Shown here in pieces: positions 52,146-60,890 of a stretch of 63,732 bases of DNA (position 1 is its first letter; each line of letters begins with the position of its first letter). This stretch comes from Corynebacterium striatum ATCC 6940. Lineage in GTDB: Bacteria; Actinomycetota; Actinomycetes; Mycobacteriales; Mycobacteriaceae. Location of the stretch: assembly GCF_000159135.1 (NCBI RefSeq), contig NZ_GG667521.1, forward strand, positions 245,855 through 309,586, read 5' to 3'. Position numbers and translations under genes: made by a program. Under the pieces are notes generated by a model. That model was not told the origin of the DNA and did not search any database. It saw only the letters and a program-made list of their open reading frames with translations.

Positions 52146-53444
52146 ATGCGAGAGCCAACTCCTGACTATGTCCGGATGGGCATCGAAGCCGACGTCATTT
52201 TGCGCTTGGGCATGTTGCTCATGGGCGCAGGTACGTCCGGCTACCGCGTGCTGCGCGGCATGAAGCGCGCGGCCCGTGCCCTGGGCTTCGACCGGCTCGA
52301 CGCCAACGTGGGCGTTACGCAGATTACCTGCACCTTCCACAAGGGCCGCGCATTTCGCACGGTGGTGGCGCAGCAGCATTCGCCGGCTGTCGACGCCTCC
52401 CGCATCGAGGCCCTCGAGGACCTCACCCACCATCGGCTGTATGCCGGCATTACCGCTGAGGAACTCGATGCTTTCCTCGACGACATCGAATCGCACGTCG
52501 TCAAGCGCTGGAACGGCTGGGTCCTGGCTAGCGCTGCGGGCGTGGCCTGCGCTTCCTTCGCGGTACTTAACTACTTCCAGTCTTATGTGGTGCTGCTGGT
52601 TGCCTTGGCCGCGTTCTGCGGGCAGTTCACCCGCTGGGCCTTGCATCACAGGCATGTGCACCAGCTGGGTTGCATCGTTGCCGGCGGTGCGGTCTCGAGC
52701 ATGGTCTACTTCCTCACCACGGAGGCCCTCGCGCTTATCGGCTGGGCGGATCCCGCCGAATTCTCTTCGGGCTACGTGGCGGCGGTGCTATTCCTCATAC
52801 CAGGTTTCCCGTTGTTCTCCGCCATCATCGATTTGGCCCGTTTCGACTTCGACGCCGGCATGGCGCGCCTGAGTTACTCGCTCACCGTCATCATCGCGGC
52901 CACGTTCACAGTGGCCATGGTCAGCTGGTTCACCGAACTGACCCCAATCCCGCCTGCCCCAGCTCCTGACGCCACCTGGTACGCCGCCGCGGTAGTCGCC
53001 AGCTTCTCAGGCATCGCCGGCTTTGCGTTCCTGTTTAACTCCTCGCGCCGCATGGTGCTGGCCGCGGCCCTCGTGGGCACGGTGGCGAACATGGCGCGCC
53101 TTGGCATTTTATCGCTGGGCACCACGAGCTACTTCGCGGCATTCGTGGGCGGCGTCATCATCGGCCTGCTGGGCGCGCAGGTGGCTCGCAAGATGCATCT
53201 GCCGCGCATTACCACCACGGTCCCCGCCGCAGTCATCATGATTCCCGGCACCGCGATGTTCCGCGCGGTATTCCACCTTAACGCGGGCAACATGGACCAG
53301 TCGCTTTCGAACCTCGCCACCGCGACGATGGTCGTCATGTCCATCGGTTGCGGCCTCGTCTTTGCCCGCCTGCTCTCCGACCGGGATTGGGCGCTTGGCA
53401 GACTCATCGACTTCAGCCGCCCGCCGCACGACTCTAGGTACTAG
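52146..53444 (+). CDS. ThrE-like threonine/serine exporter family protein
   Basis: The 432-residue protein is the fused ThrE type (DUF1212 N-terminal half with VGVTQITCTFHKGRAF, then about ten helices ending in a second membrane domain). Family members export threonine and serine. The start at 52146 (MREPTPDYVRMG) is preferred, as a longer frame would overlap the DUF4236 gene; another ATG at 52176 is possible, and no SD favours either. The 3' end is 6 bp from the convergent mutY. Confidence 0.85.
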   Translation: MREPTPDYVRMGIEADVILRLGMLLMGAGTSGYRVLRGMKRAARALGFDRLDANVGVTQITCTFHKGRAFRTVVAQQHSPAVDASRIEALEDLTHHRLYAGITAEELDAFLDDIESHVVKRWNGWVLASAAGVACASFAVLNYFQSYVVLLVALAAFCGQFTRWALHHRHVHQLGCIVAGGAVSSMVYFLTTEALALIGWADPAEFSSGYVAAVLFLIPGFPLFSAIIDLARFDFDAGMARLSYSLTVIIAATFTVAMVSWFTELTPIPPAPAPDATWYAAAVVASFSGIAGFAFLFNSSRRMVLAAALVGTVANMARLGILSLGTTSYFAAFVGGVIIGLLGAQVARKMHLPRITTTVPAAVIMIPGTAMFRAVFHLNAGNMDQSLSNLATATMVVMSIGCGLVFARLLSDRDWALGRLIDFSRPPHDSRY

Positions 53445-53450
53445 AGCGTA

Positions 53451-54314
53451 TTAAGCCGGCAAGTGGAACAGGCCCTGGGAATCTTGCTCCGCGAGGCCGT
53501 CGTTAAGCAGCGATGCCAAAGCCCTGGAACGCTGCGCTGCATCGGGCCACACCACGTCGATGGAACTTTGCGGCACCGGCCCCGATGCCCCGCGCAGCAC
53601 GTCGAGGATGAGCCCGCGCACTTGGCGGTCGGTTCCCTTGAACTTCTGTATGCGTTTCTTTGCACGCGTGAGCTCCTCCTCGCTGGGCTGCGGGCAGCCC
53701 GCGAGTTGCCACGCGCAGCCCGTGCGCAGCGGGCACTCCTCGCACTTCGGCGACTTCGCCGTGCACACGAGAGCTCCGAGCTCCATCAACGCGGCGGAAA
53801 AGCGTGGGCCATTTACCGCGGGTAGGAGTGCCTCCACCTGCGCCAACTCCTTCTTGGACGGTTGCGGCTGGAGGAACTGCCCATCCACGGCGCGGGCGTA
53901 GACGCGGCGCACGTTGGTGTCCACCACCGGCACGTTGCGTCCGTAATGGAAGCACGCCACGGCCCGCGCGGTGTACTCGCCGATGCCGGGCAGGGCCAGC
54001 AGCTTGGCGACGTCGCTTGGCACCGGCTCCTCACCAATCTCCTGCGCGCACTCCCACAAGCGCAGCGCGCGGCGGGGATAGCCGAGCTTGCCCCAAGCGC
54101 GCAGGACCTCAGCTCGGGAGGCCGCGGCGAAGTCCGCCGGGGTGGGCCAGCGCTCCATCCATTCCTCCCATACCGGAGCCACACGCGCGACGGGCGTTTG
54201 CTGGCTCATGACCTCGCTGAGCAGAACGCCCCACGCGGAGGTCCCGGGGCGTCGCCAAGGCAGCGGGCGTTCGGCGGAGTCGAACCATGTGAGGAGGGCG
54301 GCGGTATCAATCAT
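53451..54314 (-). CDS. mutY: A/G-specific adenine glycosylase
   Basis: Removes adenine mispaired with 8-oxoguanine. The 287-residue protein has VMSQQTPVARV, the helix-hairpin-helix LLALPGIGEYTARAV, catalytic Asp in VVDTNVRRV, and the 4Fe-4S loop CTAKSPKCEECPLRTGC (C-x6-C-x2-C-x5-C). Like other actinobacterial MutY it is short and lacks a full NUDIX-like domain. Divergent from the carbonic anhydrase gene by 47 bp. Confidence 0.95.
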   Translation of the reverse strand: MIDTAALLTWFDSAERPLPWRRPGTSAWGVLLSEVMSQQTPVARVAPVWEEWMERWPTPADFAAASRAEVLRAWGKLGYPRRALRLWECAQEIGEEPVPSDVAKLLALPGIGEYTARAVACFHYGRNVPVVDTNVRRVYARAVDGQFLQPQPSKKELAQVEALLPAVNGPRFSAALMELGALVCTAKSPKCEECPLRTGCAWQLAGCPQPSEEELTRAKKRIQKFKGTDRQVRGLILDVLRGASGPVPQSSIDVVWPDAAQRSRALASLLNDGLAEQDSQGLFHLPA

Positions 54315-54348
54315 CGGGAATCAGTGTAGGACAGCGGTGGTAGGGGAC

Positions 54349-54354
54349 TACAGT
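54349..54354 (+). promoter_or_regulatory. -10 hexamer of carbonic anhydrase gene (leaderless)
   Basis: TACAGT ends 7 nt before the ATG at 54362, and there is no SD. Confidence 0.5.
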
Positions 54355-54361
54355 TAGTGAC

Positions 54362-54988
54362 ATGCCACTTTCTAAAGTTCCACAAGATCCACAAAAGGTT
54401 TGGGAAGCTCTGCAAGCGGGCAACCAGCGCCTAGTAACCGGCAACGTCATCTCCGTCAACGATGACGCCCACATTCGCGCCGGGCTCACCAAGGGCCAGG
54501 ATCCGCGCGTCATCGTGCTTTCGTGCTCCGACTCGCGCGCCCCTATTGAGCACGTATTCAACATTGGCTTTGGCGACGCCTTCGTCATCCGCACCGCCGG
54601 TCACATCCTCGATAACGCGGTACTGGCTTCGTTGGATTACGCCCTGGAGAATCTGAACGCCAACTTGCTCGTGGTCATGGGCCACCAGTCCTGCGGCGCG
54701 GTTGCTGCGGCTTCCGCGTTCCTCAACGGCGACATGAATCTGCCGACCGGCCTGCAGCGCCCGATCATTGAGAAGGTAGCTGCGTCTGCGCTGCAGTCGC
54801 GCCGTGAGGGCCGCGACTCCACTCCGGACTTCGAGCGGGAGAACACTGCACAGACGGTTTCACAGATCATCGCGGATGTGCCTGCGGCCCGCCGGCTTCT
54901 CGACGCCGGAACCCTCGGCGTCGTGGGCTTGCGCTATCTGCTGGAGGATTCCAGTGTGGAGACCGTAGTACTGCACGGTGTGCAGTAG
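54362..54988 (+). CDS. Beta-carbonic anhydrase
   Basis: Interconverts CO2 and bicarbonate. The 208-residue zinc enzyme has the ligand and catalytic motifs VLSCSDSRAP (Cys, Asp, Arg) and GHQSCGAV (His, Cys). M. tuberculosis has canB (Rv3588c) at the same place. Leaderless start. Confidence 0.94.
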   Translation: MPLSKVPQDPQKVWEALQAGNQRLVTGNVISVNDDAHIRAGLTKGQDPRVIVLSCSDSRAPIEHVFNIGFGDAFVIRTAGHILDNAVLASLDYALENLNANLLVVMGHQSCGAVAAASAFLNGDMNLPTGLQRPIIEKVAASALQSRREGRDSTPDFERENTAQTVSQIIADVPAARRLLDAGTLGVVGLRYLLEDSSVETVVLHGVQ

Positions 54989-55079
54989 CTTAGTGCTGCA
55001 CTCGCTCTCTCCCCAGTTGAGTCCCGCCATTTAGTCAGACACGCGGCGAGGGTTAGTGCAGGTTAGGGGCGTGGCCCCT

Positions 55080-55085
55080 TAAAAT
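55080..55085 (+). promoter_or_regulatory. -10 hexamer of the Rv3587c-like gene (leaderless)
   Basis: TAAAAT ends 7 nt before the GTG at 55093, with no ribosome binding site. Confidence 0.5.
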
Positions 55086-55092
55086 CAAGAAC

Positions 55093-55809
55093 GTGACTGA
55101 GAACCGACGCAACCCGCTGCCCCAAGAGATCTACATGCGCCGCCGAGTGGCCGCGCTGATTGGACTCCTGGTTGTCGTGGGCCTGCTCTTGTGGGCTGCG
55201 ACCTCGATGTTTGGCGGCTCGGATGAATCGGTTCCGGCGGCTTCGACAAGTGCACGTGGCTCCGCAGCGGCGCCGGAGACGAAGGCCACCTCGAAGGCGG
55301 AAAAGACCAGCGAGGCGACTAGCTCCAAGGAGTCGAGCACGCAGCCGGCCTCAGACAGCGCCCCGGCATCGGCCACCAACCCGAGCGAGGAGCCGAAGAA
55401 GAACACGTGCACTCTTGCAGACCTGCAACTGACGGGCTCTGTCAGCAAGCCAACCTATGGCCCGGGCGAGCAGCCGACTTTCTACATGGAGGTCAACAAC
55501 CCCACGGCCGTCGACTGTGTCATTGATTTGGAAGCCGACACCATGCGCTTCGAAGTCTATGACTTGAAGACCAACCAGAAGATGTGGACCGACACCGACT
55601 GCTACCCGCCGGTCGAGGGGAAGACACAGACCTTCAAGCCGGGCGAGCCACGCAAGTTCGAAGCCGTGTGGTCGCGCAAGATGTCCCAGCCGGGCCAGTG
55701 CGTGGACCGTCAGGAATCGCCGATGGGTGGATACTTCATGCACGTGGTCATCGGCGATAACGCAGCACCGGCTCAGACGTTCAACCTCGTGGATGCGAAC
55801 GACGCTTAG
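55093..55809 (+). CDS. Single-pass membrane protein, Rv3587c type
   Basis: The 238-residue protein has an N-terminal transmembrane helix (VAALIGLLVVVGLLLWAATSM), an Ala/Ser/Thr-rich wall-spanning linker (40-100) and a C-terminal globular domain with four Cys (CTLADL, DCVIDL, DCYPPV, QCVDRQ). It matches Rv3587c by position between can and radA. Function unknown. Its stop overlaps the convergent radA end by 4 bp. In M. tuberculosis disA lies here too; it is absent. Confidence 0.82.
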   Translation: MTENRRNPLPQEIYMRRRVAALIGLLVVVGLLLWAATSMFGGSDESVPAASTSARGSAAAPETKATSKAEKTSEATSSKESSTQPASDSAPASATNPSEEPKKNTCTLADLQLTGSVSKPTYGPGEQPTFYMEVNNPTAVDCVIDLEADTMRFEVYDLKTNQKMWTDTDCYPPVEGKTQTFKPGEPRKFEAVWSRKMSQPGQCVDRQESPMGGYFMHVVIGDNAAPAQTFNLVDANDA

Positions 55810-57182
55810 CTCAGCAGTGCGATGGCCTCGCTGAGCGTAGCAGCCTGACGCACCCGAATCCCGGTGGCATCTACCTTGCCAGCCGGGACGATTGCGTTTT
55901 TATAGCCCAAGCGCGCGGCTTCGGCGAGGCGACGGTCCAGGTTTGGCACTCGGCGCAGCTCGCCGGCCAGGCCCACCTCGCCGATGACCACGGTCTTAGC
56001 CGGCAGCGGCTTTTCGTGTAGCGAGGACCATGTTGCCAGCGCCACCGCGAGGTCCGTGGCTGTCTCCTGAATGCGCACGCCGCCCACCGTGGCAACGTAA
56101 GCGTCCTTGTCATTGGTGCGCTGGCCCGCGCGTGCCTGCAGCACTGCTAGCACCATCGGCACACGGTTGGAGTCCAAGCCCGTGACCACGCGGCGCGGGT
56201 TCTTGGCCACAGGATCCACGGTCAGCGCCTGGACCTCCGCCAGGATGGGACGAACGCCATCCATGGCCACGGTCACCGCTGAGCCATCGGGCGTGCTGCC
56301 GCGGTGGGAGAGGAAGAGACCGGAAGGATCGGTGACCTCGCGGATGCCGCCGGAGGTCTGTTCGAAGCAGCCCACCTCATCGGTAGCGCCGAAGCGGTTC
56401 TTGATGCCGCGCAGCATGCGCAGGCTGGATTGGCGGTCTCCTTCGAAGTTGAGCACAACGTCGACAAGATGCTCCAGCACGCGCGGGCCCGCCACGTTGC
56501 CGTCTTTAGTCACGTGGCCCACCAAGAGAACCGGAATGCCGGTGGACTTGGCTAAGGTGGTCAAAGCCGCGGTCACGGCACGGGACTGTGCCACGCCGCC
56601 GGCCACGCCCTCGACGCCCGCGGCGTGCATGGTCTGCACCGAGTCCACGATGATGAGGCTGGGCTTGAGCTGCTCAACGTGTCCGAAGACTACGTCCAGG
56701 TTCGACTCTGCGGCGAGATACAGCGTGTCATGCAGGGCGTCGGTGCGCTCGGCACGCGCACGCACCTGGCCCGTGGATTCCTCCGCCGTCACGTAAAGAG
56801 CCTTGCGGTCTAGCTGCGCCCAACGCGAGGCCACCTCCAACAAGAGCGTGGACTTACCCACGCCTGGCTCGCCCGCCATGAGCACCACCGAACCCGGCAC
56901 AATGCCCTTTCCCAGCACGCGGTCCAACTCCCCGATGCCGGTGGTAATGGTCTTGGTAGCGCTTGCCCCAATCTTGGTGATGGGCTGCGCCGGGCTGCTG
57001 GGAGTAAGCCCCTTGACCATCTGCCCTGTCACGGCCGCCGAAGCTGCCGAGCCTGCCGACGCCGCGGGCGCCGACTCCTGGAGCGTGCCCCACGAGCCGC
57101 AATCTGGGCAGCGGCCAAGCCACTTGGGGGAGACGTAGCCACACTCAGAGCAGGTGTGGACGGGACGGGACTTCTTTGCCAT
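55806..57182 (-). CDS. radA: DNA repair protein RadA
   Basis: Branch-migration ATPase for recombination. The 458-residue protein has the zinc finger CSECGYVSPKWLGRCPDCGS, Walker A GEPGVGKST, the KNRFG motif (KNRFGATDEVG) and a Lon-like C-terminal domain. The ATG at 57182 (MAKKSRPV) is the normal start; an ATG ten codons upstream is disregarded. A stem-loop lies between it and the lpqE-like gene. Confidence 0.96.
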   Translation of the reverse strand: MAKKSRPVHTCSECGYVSPKWLGRCPDCGSWGTLQESAPAASAGSAASAAVTGQMVKGLTPSSPAQPITKIGASATKTITTGIGELDRVLGKGIVPGSVVLMAGEPGVGKSTLLLEVASRWAQLDRKALYVTAEESTGQVRARAERTDALHDTLYLAAESNLDVVFGHVEQLKPSLIIVDSVQTMHAAGVEGVAGGVAQSRAVTAALTTLAKSTGIPVLLVGHVTKDGNVAGPRVLEHLVDVVLNFEGDRQSSLRMLRGIKNRFGATDEVGCFEQTSGGIREVTDPSGLFLSHRGSTPDGSAVTVAMDGVRPILAEVQALTVDPVAKNPRRVVTGLDSNRVPMVLAVLQARAGQRTNDKDAYVATVGGVRIQETATDLAVALATWSSLHEKPLPAKTVVIGEVGLAGELRRVPNLDRRLAEAARLGYKNAIVPAGKVDATGIRVRQAATLSEAIALLS

Positions 57183-57236
57183 GCCAGTAACTCTAGGACA
57201 CCCACCGGACACGTGTACCTACCCGCCCCAAACGCA

Positions 57237-57264
57237 AAGCCCCACACTCGAAAGTGCGGGGCTT
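57237..57264. terminator. Terminator of the LpqE-like gene
   Basis: AAGCCCCACACT pairs with AGTGCGGGGCTT (one mismatch), with a short loop. It lies 15 bp downstream of the lipoprotein gene stop (minus strand). Confidence 0.75.
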
Positions 57265-57278
57265 CGAAAGCTTAAACC

Positions 57279-57872
57279 TTAGTGGTGGCCAGCTTCAGGC
57301 TTCTCGGTGGTGTAGCCCTCGGTGGACTTGGAGTCGCGATTGTACTCACCGGACTTCAGTGGGGAAGCGGAAACAGCAGCGTTTACCTCGATGGTGCCAT
57401 TGTTGAAGGTGAAGGTAACCGGGCGGGAACCTGCGTAGCCGTAGTCCTCGTTCTGCAGGGTGGTCTCAACGTACTGGACGTTCTTGTTCTTCTCGTCCTT
57501 CTTGAGCTCCTTGAGGTTAGCCGCGGAGTCAGCGATGATGGACTGGTCGCGAGCCATTGGCTTAACGGAGCCGAGGTCAACGTCCTGGCCATCGACGGAA
57601 ACAGACTCGAGGGTGATATCAGAAACCTCGTAGCCCTGGTTAACAGCTACGAACTTCAGGGAGGTCTCGCCGGAGTCCGGTTCGACCTGAATGGTGACGT
57701 CGCGAACTGCGACTGCGCCGTCCTCGGTGGCAGCGGAGGAACCGTCGACAGCCGCAACCTTGTCGGAAGTCTGGGTAACGTGGCCTGCAGAGCAGGAAGC
57801 CAATGCCAGCGCAGACAGGGCGGTTACGGAAATGATGGCACCGCGACGGGCGGCGGTCTTCAGTGGCTGCAC
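57279..57872 (-). CDS. LpqE-like lipoprotein
   Basis: The 197-residue protein has a lipobox (LALASC) after a hydrophobic signal stretch. The mature part is acidic and mostly beta-strand in look. By order (radA, then this, then carD) it is the M. tuberculosis LpqE (Rv3584) counterpart. The C-terminal His-His tail (EAGHH) may bind metal; that is inference. Divergent from carD by 218 bp. Confidence 0.82.
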   Translation of the reverse strand: MQPLKTAARRGAIISVTALSALALASCSAGHVTQTSDKVAAVDGSSAATEDGAVAVRDVTIQVEPDSGETSLKFVAVNQGYEVSDITLESVSVDGQDVDLGSVKPMARDQSIIADSAANLKELKKDEKNKNVQYVETTLQNEDYGYAGSRPVTFTFNNGTIEVNAAVSASPLKSGEYNRDSKSTEGYTTEKPEAGHH

Positions 57873-58031
57873 TTTGAGGGTCCTCCATAGATTGCGATCA
57901 CAAAGCTTATCAACGCTTTAGCCTAGTACCTTTCCGTGCCGAGTACACAGTTTCGTGAAAACCAATTGGGTAGTAAGCGGGGTAATACGGGGGTAGACGT
58001 GGGCGTCGGCAAGCAGCTGTGCGGCGCGTGC

Positions 58032-58037
58032 TAAACT
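58032..58037 (+). promoter_or_regulatory. Candidate -10 of carD
   Basis: TAAACT about 53 nt before the carD start. A leader and AAGGAG (58079-58084) follow, so carD is translated with an SD, unlike many neighbours. Confidence 0.35.
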
Positions 58038-58090
58038 TGTTGCCCTGTATGTGTGCCGTTAGCGGCGCGAACATTTAATAAGGAGTGGCA

Positions 58091-58678
58091 ATGGAATTTA
58101 AGGTCGGAGAGGTCGTCGTCTACCCGCACCACGGTGCTGCCAGGATTGCTGATATTGAGCATCGCGAGATGGGTGGCGAGACCCTGGAGTACTTGGTGCT
58201 CCAGATCAATCAGTCTGACCTTGTGGTTCGCGTGCCTTCCAAGAACGTGGAGCTCGTCGGCGTTCGCGACGTCGTGGGTAAGGAAGGCCTCGAGAAGGTA
58301 TTCTCCGTCCTGCGTGAAATCGACGTTGAAGAGGCCGGTAACTGGTCCCGCCGCTACAAGGCTAACCAGGAGCGCCTGGCTTCCGGCGACATCAACAAGG
58401 TTGCCGAGGTCGTCCGCGACCTGTGGCGCCGCGACCAGGACCGCGGGCTGTCCGCAGGTGAGAAGCGCATGCTGGCCAAGGCCCGTCAGATCCTCGTGGG
58501 CGAGCTCGCGTTGGCCTCTCCGGTCGACGAGAAGAAGGCCGACACCATGCTGGAGGAAATCGACGCCACCATCGAGCGCCACCGCGCCGCGGGCATCGTG
58601 GAGGACAAGTCCATCACCACCGACATCGACAACGACATCGATCTCGATGACCTCTCCTTCGACGACGAAGACGAATAA
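58091..58678 (+). CDS. carD: CarD family RNA polymerase-binding regulator
   Basis: Stabilises open promoter complexes. The 195-residue protein starts [19 protein letters not shown], the RNAP beta-binding domain, and the C-terminal half holds the DNA-binding helices with the conserved Trp ([12 protein letters not shown]). An SD six bases before the ATG supports this start over an in-frame GTG six bases upstream. Its end overlaps ispD by 32 bp. Confidence 0.95.
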   Translation: MEFKVGEVVVYPHHGAARIADIEHREMGGETLEYLVLQINQSDLVVRVPSKNVELVGVRDVVGKEGLEKVFSVLREIDVEEAGNWSRRYKANQERLASGDINKVAEVVRDLWRRDQDRGLSAGEKRMLAKARQILVGELALASPVDEKKADTMLEEIDATIERHRAAGIVEDKSITTDIDNDIDLDDLSFDDEDE

Positions 58679-59363
58679 GCCCGTTGTCGCGCTCATCGCG
58701 GCAGCAGGGATAGGCACGCGCCTAGGCGCAGAAGTGCCCAAGGCATACGTTGAACTCCAGGGACGCACGCTCCTGGAACGCTCCGTAGCAGCCATGGCGC
58801 ACAGTGGCGTGGTCAAACGCGCGGTGGTCACCGTCTCTCCGGTGATGGAAGACACCGCGCGAGCATTGCTTGCCGACGCCCCCTTGCCCATCACCTTCGT
58901 CCACGGCGGCGGCGAGCGCGCCGACTCCGTGTGGGCCGGCCTGCAAGCCATTGACGAAGAGGACGCCGTGGTGCTCATTCACGACGCCGCCCGCGCCCTG
59001 ACCCCGCCAGCCATGATCGCGCGCGTGGCCCAGACCGTCCTTGACGGTGCTCCCGCCGTCATCCCGGTTCTGCCGGTTTCCGACACCATCAAGATCGTCG
59101 ACGCCGAGCGTGTTGTCTCCACTCCGGATCGTTCCTCACTGCGCGCCGTGCAGACCCCGCAAGGCTTCGACTTGGCCACGCTGCGCGGCGCCAACGAAAA
59201 GTACTTCTCCGGGCAGCAGGAGTTCATCGCCACCGATGACGCCAGCCTCATGGAATGGTTCGGCGTGCCCGTGGCCACCGTGCCGGGCGACCAGTTAGCG
59301 CTGAAAATCACCACGCCCATGGACCTCACCCTGGCCACCGCGATTCTCAAGGAGAACTCATGA
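58647..59363 (+). CDS. ispD: 2-C-methyl-D-erythritol 4-phosphate cytidylyltransferase
   Basis: Third step of the MEP isoprenoid pathway. The 238-residue protein carries [20 protein letters not shown] (CTP-binding) and DAARALTP. The ATG at 58647 overlaps the carD end by 32 bp; it is the only reasonable start before the conserved loop, though the first 12 residues are not conserved. Stop overlaps ispF by ATGA. Confidence 0.93.
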   Translation: MTSPSTTKTNKPVVALIAAAGIGTRLGAEVPKAYVELQGRTLLERSVAAMAHSGVVKRAVVTVSPVMEDTARALLADAPLPITFVHGGGERADSVWAGLQAIDEEDAVVLIHDAARALTPPAMIARVAQTVLDGAPAVIPVLPVSDTIKIVDAERVVSTPDRSSLRAVQTPQGFDLATLRGANEKYFSGQQEFIATDDASLMEWFGVPVATVPGDQLALKITTPMDLTLATAILKENS

Positions 59364-59842
59364 CCCAGCCGATCATCCCGCGCGTTGGCATCGCCACGGA
59401 CGCTCACCAGATTGAGGAAGGCAAGCCCTGCTGGATCGCGGGCTTGCTCTTCGAAGGCGTGGACGGCTGCGAGGGCCACTCCGACGGCGATGTGGTGAGC
59501 CACGCGCTTGTCGACGCCCTCCTTTCCGCCTCCAACCTCGGCGACCTTGGCTCGTTTGTGGGCGTGGGGCGCAAAGAATACGACAATGTCTCCGGCGAGC
59601 GCCTGCTGCGCGAGTGCCGTGAGCTGCTCGAATCCCATGGCTTTGTCATCGGCAACGCCGCCGCTCAACTGGTGGGGCAGTCGCCGAAGATGGGCCCGCG
59701 CCGTGAGGAAGCAGAGCGCGTGCTCAGCGAGATCTTGGGCGCCCCCGTCTCGGTTTCTGCCACCACCACCGACCACATGGGTTTCACCGGCCGCTCCGAG
59801 GGCCGCGCCGCGGTGGCGACGGCGGTGGTCTGGAAACAGTAA
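59360..59842 (+). CDS. ispF: 2-C-methyl-D-erythritol 2,4-cyclodiphosphate synthase
   Basis: Makes MEcPP in the MEP pathway. The 160-residue protein has the zinc motif DAHQIEEG and [21 protein letters not shown] sits 6 nt before the ATG. Here the usual next genes cysS and rlmB are broken off. Confidence 0.95.
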   Translation: MTQPIIPRVGIATDAHQIEEGKPCWIAGLLFEGVDGCEGHSDGDVVSHALVDALLSASNLGDLGSFVGVGRKEYDNVSGERLLRECRELLESHGFVIGNAAAQLVGQSPKMGPRREEAERVLSEILGAPVSVSATTTDHMGFTGRSEGRAAVATAVVWKQ

Positions 59843-59888
59843 TTCGCGGGTTGCCCCAGCGCGTTCCTGCGCCGCAGCCTCTCCTTTT

Positions 59889-59996
59889 GGCAAATACCCA
59901 GCCCTAGAAATGCAGCTTCCTGGTGAAAAGCGCGGCGTCGGAAAGCGTGGGAGAAAGCGAACAGGAGGTCTTGGTTTCCAGGGTTGGGTATTTGCC
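59889..59996. repeat. Palindrome family A at the ispF/rlmB junction
   Basis: GGCAAATACCCA (59889-59900) and TGGGTATTTGCC (59985-59996) are a perfect 12-bp inverted repeat; the interior of about 84 bp matches the inverse strand of the copy at 60367. It ends 8 bp before the surviving rlmB coding segment. Confidence 0.85.
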
Positions 59997-60003
59997 GGGA
60001 AAG

Positions 60004-60294
60004 GCGCGCGTGACCAACGTGACCCGTACGGTGCAGGAATTTCAAAATGCCGGCTACCAGGTCGTAGGCCTGGACGCCGGCGGCGAGCACACGCTCGACA
60101 CCTACACCGGTGGCAAGGACCCTGTGGTCATCGTCATCGGTTCTGAGGGAAAGGGCATCTCCCGCTTGGTGCGCGAGAATTGCGACGTCATCGTGTCCAT
60201 TCCGATGACCGCCTGGGTTGAGTCCTTGAACGCATCCGTCGCCGCCGGTGCCGTGCTTTCGGAGTTCGCTCGTCGGCGTCGCGCGGCGAAGTAA
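60004..60294 (+). pseudogene. rlmB remnant (C-terminal SPOUT methyltransferase end)
   Basis: About 96 codons match the last third of 23S rRNA (guanosine-2'-O) methyltransferase Rlm[11 protein letters not shown], then [20 protein letters not shown] (SAM motif 2) and [19 protein letters not shown] (motif 3). The N-terminal RNA-binding domain and motif 1 with the catalytic Arg are missing. A family A palindrome ends 8 bp upstream. The open frame continues upstream into that element. There is no ribosome binding site. A short GTG (60010) could allow translation but not activity. Confidence 0.85.
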
Positions 60295-60308
60295 CAGGTA
60301 ATTTGGAG

Positions 60309-60334
60309 GGCGTCGCGTTGTGCGGCGCCTTTTT
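60309..60334 (+). terminator. Terminator of rlmB remnant
   Basis: GGCGTCGC (60309-60316) and GCGGCGCC (60322-60329) pair with one mismatch and five T residues follow. It is the original rlmB terminator, which survived. Confidence 0.8.
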
Positions 60335-60366
60335 GCTGTTTTACCCGGCCTGGTTTTAGCTTTTGG

Positions 60367-60472
60367 GCAAATACCCAGGCCTGGAAAACCAGACCTCCTG
60401 CTCGCATTTTCACACGCTTGCCGACGCCCCGCAATCCACCAGAGAGCTGCGGATCGAGGCCTGGGTATTTGC
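60367..60472. repeat. Palindrome family A after rlmB remnant
   Basis: GCAAATACCCAGGCC (60367-60381) and its perfect 15-bp inverse GGCCTGGGTATTTGC (60458-60472). The interior runs opposite to that of the 59889 copy, so the two are inverted with respect to each other and bracket the rlmB fragment. Confidence 0.85.
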
Positions 60473-60510
60473 GCGGAGTTGATGAATCTGCGAAAGGTAA
60501 CTTTTGACAC

Positions 60511-60539
60511 TTGAACCCAGTTTATGGGCAGCGTATATC
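60511..60539 (+). promoter_or_regulatory. Promoter of the bacteriocin operon
   Basis: TTGAAC (60511-60516), 17 nt spacer, TATATC (60534-60539) is a good housekeeping promoter 52 nt upstream of the bacteriocin ATG. A TTGACA at 60504 is too far from any -10 at ideal spacing. Confidence 0.6.
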
Positions 60540-60590
60540 TTTGAGCAGCGCGCGCTATAAGTTCGGATTCTTCTCAAGAAAGGAATGCTT

Positions 60591-60884
60591 ATGAAAGTGG
60601 GCATGTCTAAGCGAGCAGTTTCAGTAACTCTCGCAGGTTTGTTGGCGTTGGGCGGTACAGGTGTCGCTGGGGCCACGATTGTAAATATCGATGGCGGCAC
60701 GTGGGACTACGGTACGGGTAGTGGCCAGGTTTGGTCGCACTACTTTCACAATGGGGTGCGGCACGGTTCAACTGCTGTTGGTACCTTCAAGTCGGATAGC
60801 GGTTGCGTCAACAAAAACACTTGGTCACGAGCAACAGCTCCCAAGAAGTCCTCTGGAAATAAGTCCTACTACCGACACTGCTAA
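60591..60884 (+). CDS. Lactococcin 972 family bacteriocin precursor
   Basis: The 97-residue precursor has a Sec signal peptide (~1-28, MKVGMSKRAVSVTLAGLLAL, ending VAGA) and a mature part of about 69 residues that starts near TIVNIDGG. Lcn972 family signs are GGTWDYG, a WSHYFHNGVRHGSTAVG block and the end NKSYYRHC. AGGA at 60581-60584 lies 6 nt before the ATG, favouring 60591 over the ATG at 60585. Lcn972 in lactococci binds lipid II and blocks septum formation; target here is not known. Following genes are the usual partners. Confidence 0.88.
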   Translation: MKVGMSKRAVSVTLAGLLALGGTGVAGATIVNIDGGTWDYGTGSGQVWSHYFHNGVRHGSTAVGTFKSDSGCVNKNTWSRATAPKKSSGNKSYYRHC

Positions 60885-60890
60885 GGCTCG

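Noticed and set aside
59923..60294. The 123-codon frame at 59923 as a complete methyltransferase gene
   Set aside because: Its first 27 codons lie in a family A palindrome and it lacks the RNA-binding domain and motif 1 of RlmB; treated as a remnant.
60367..60472. Family A element upstream of the bacteriocin gene as a riboswitch
   Set aside because: The same sequence recurs after unrelated genes and lies upstream of the likely promoter at 60511, so it would not be in the bacteriocin mRNA.
60504..60509. TTGACA as the -35 of the bacteriocin promoter
   Set aside because: No -10 lies at 16-18 nt; TTGAAC at 60511 with TATATC at 60534 has the right 17-nt spacing.
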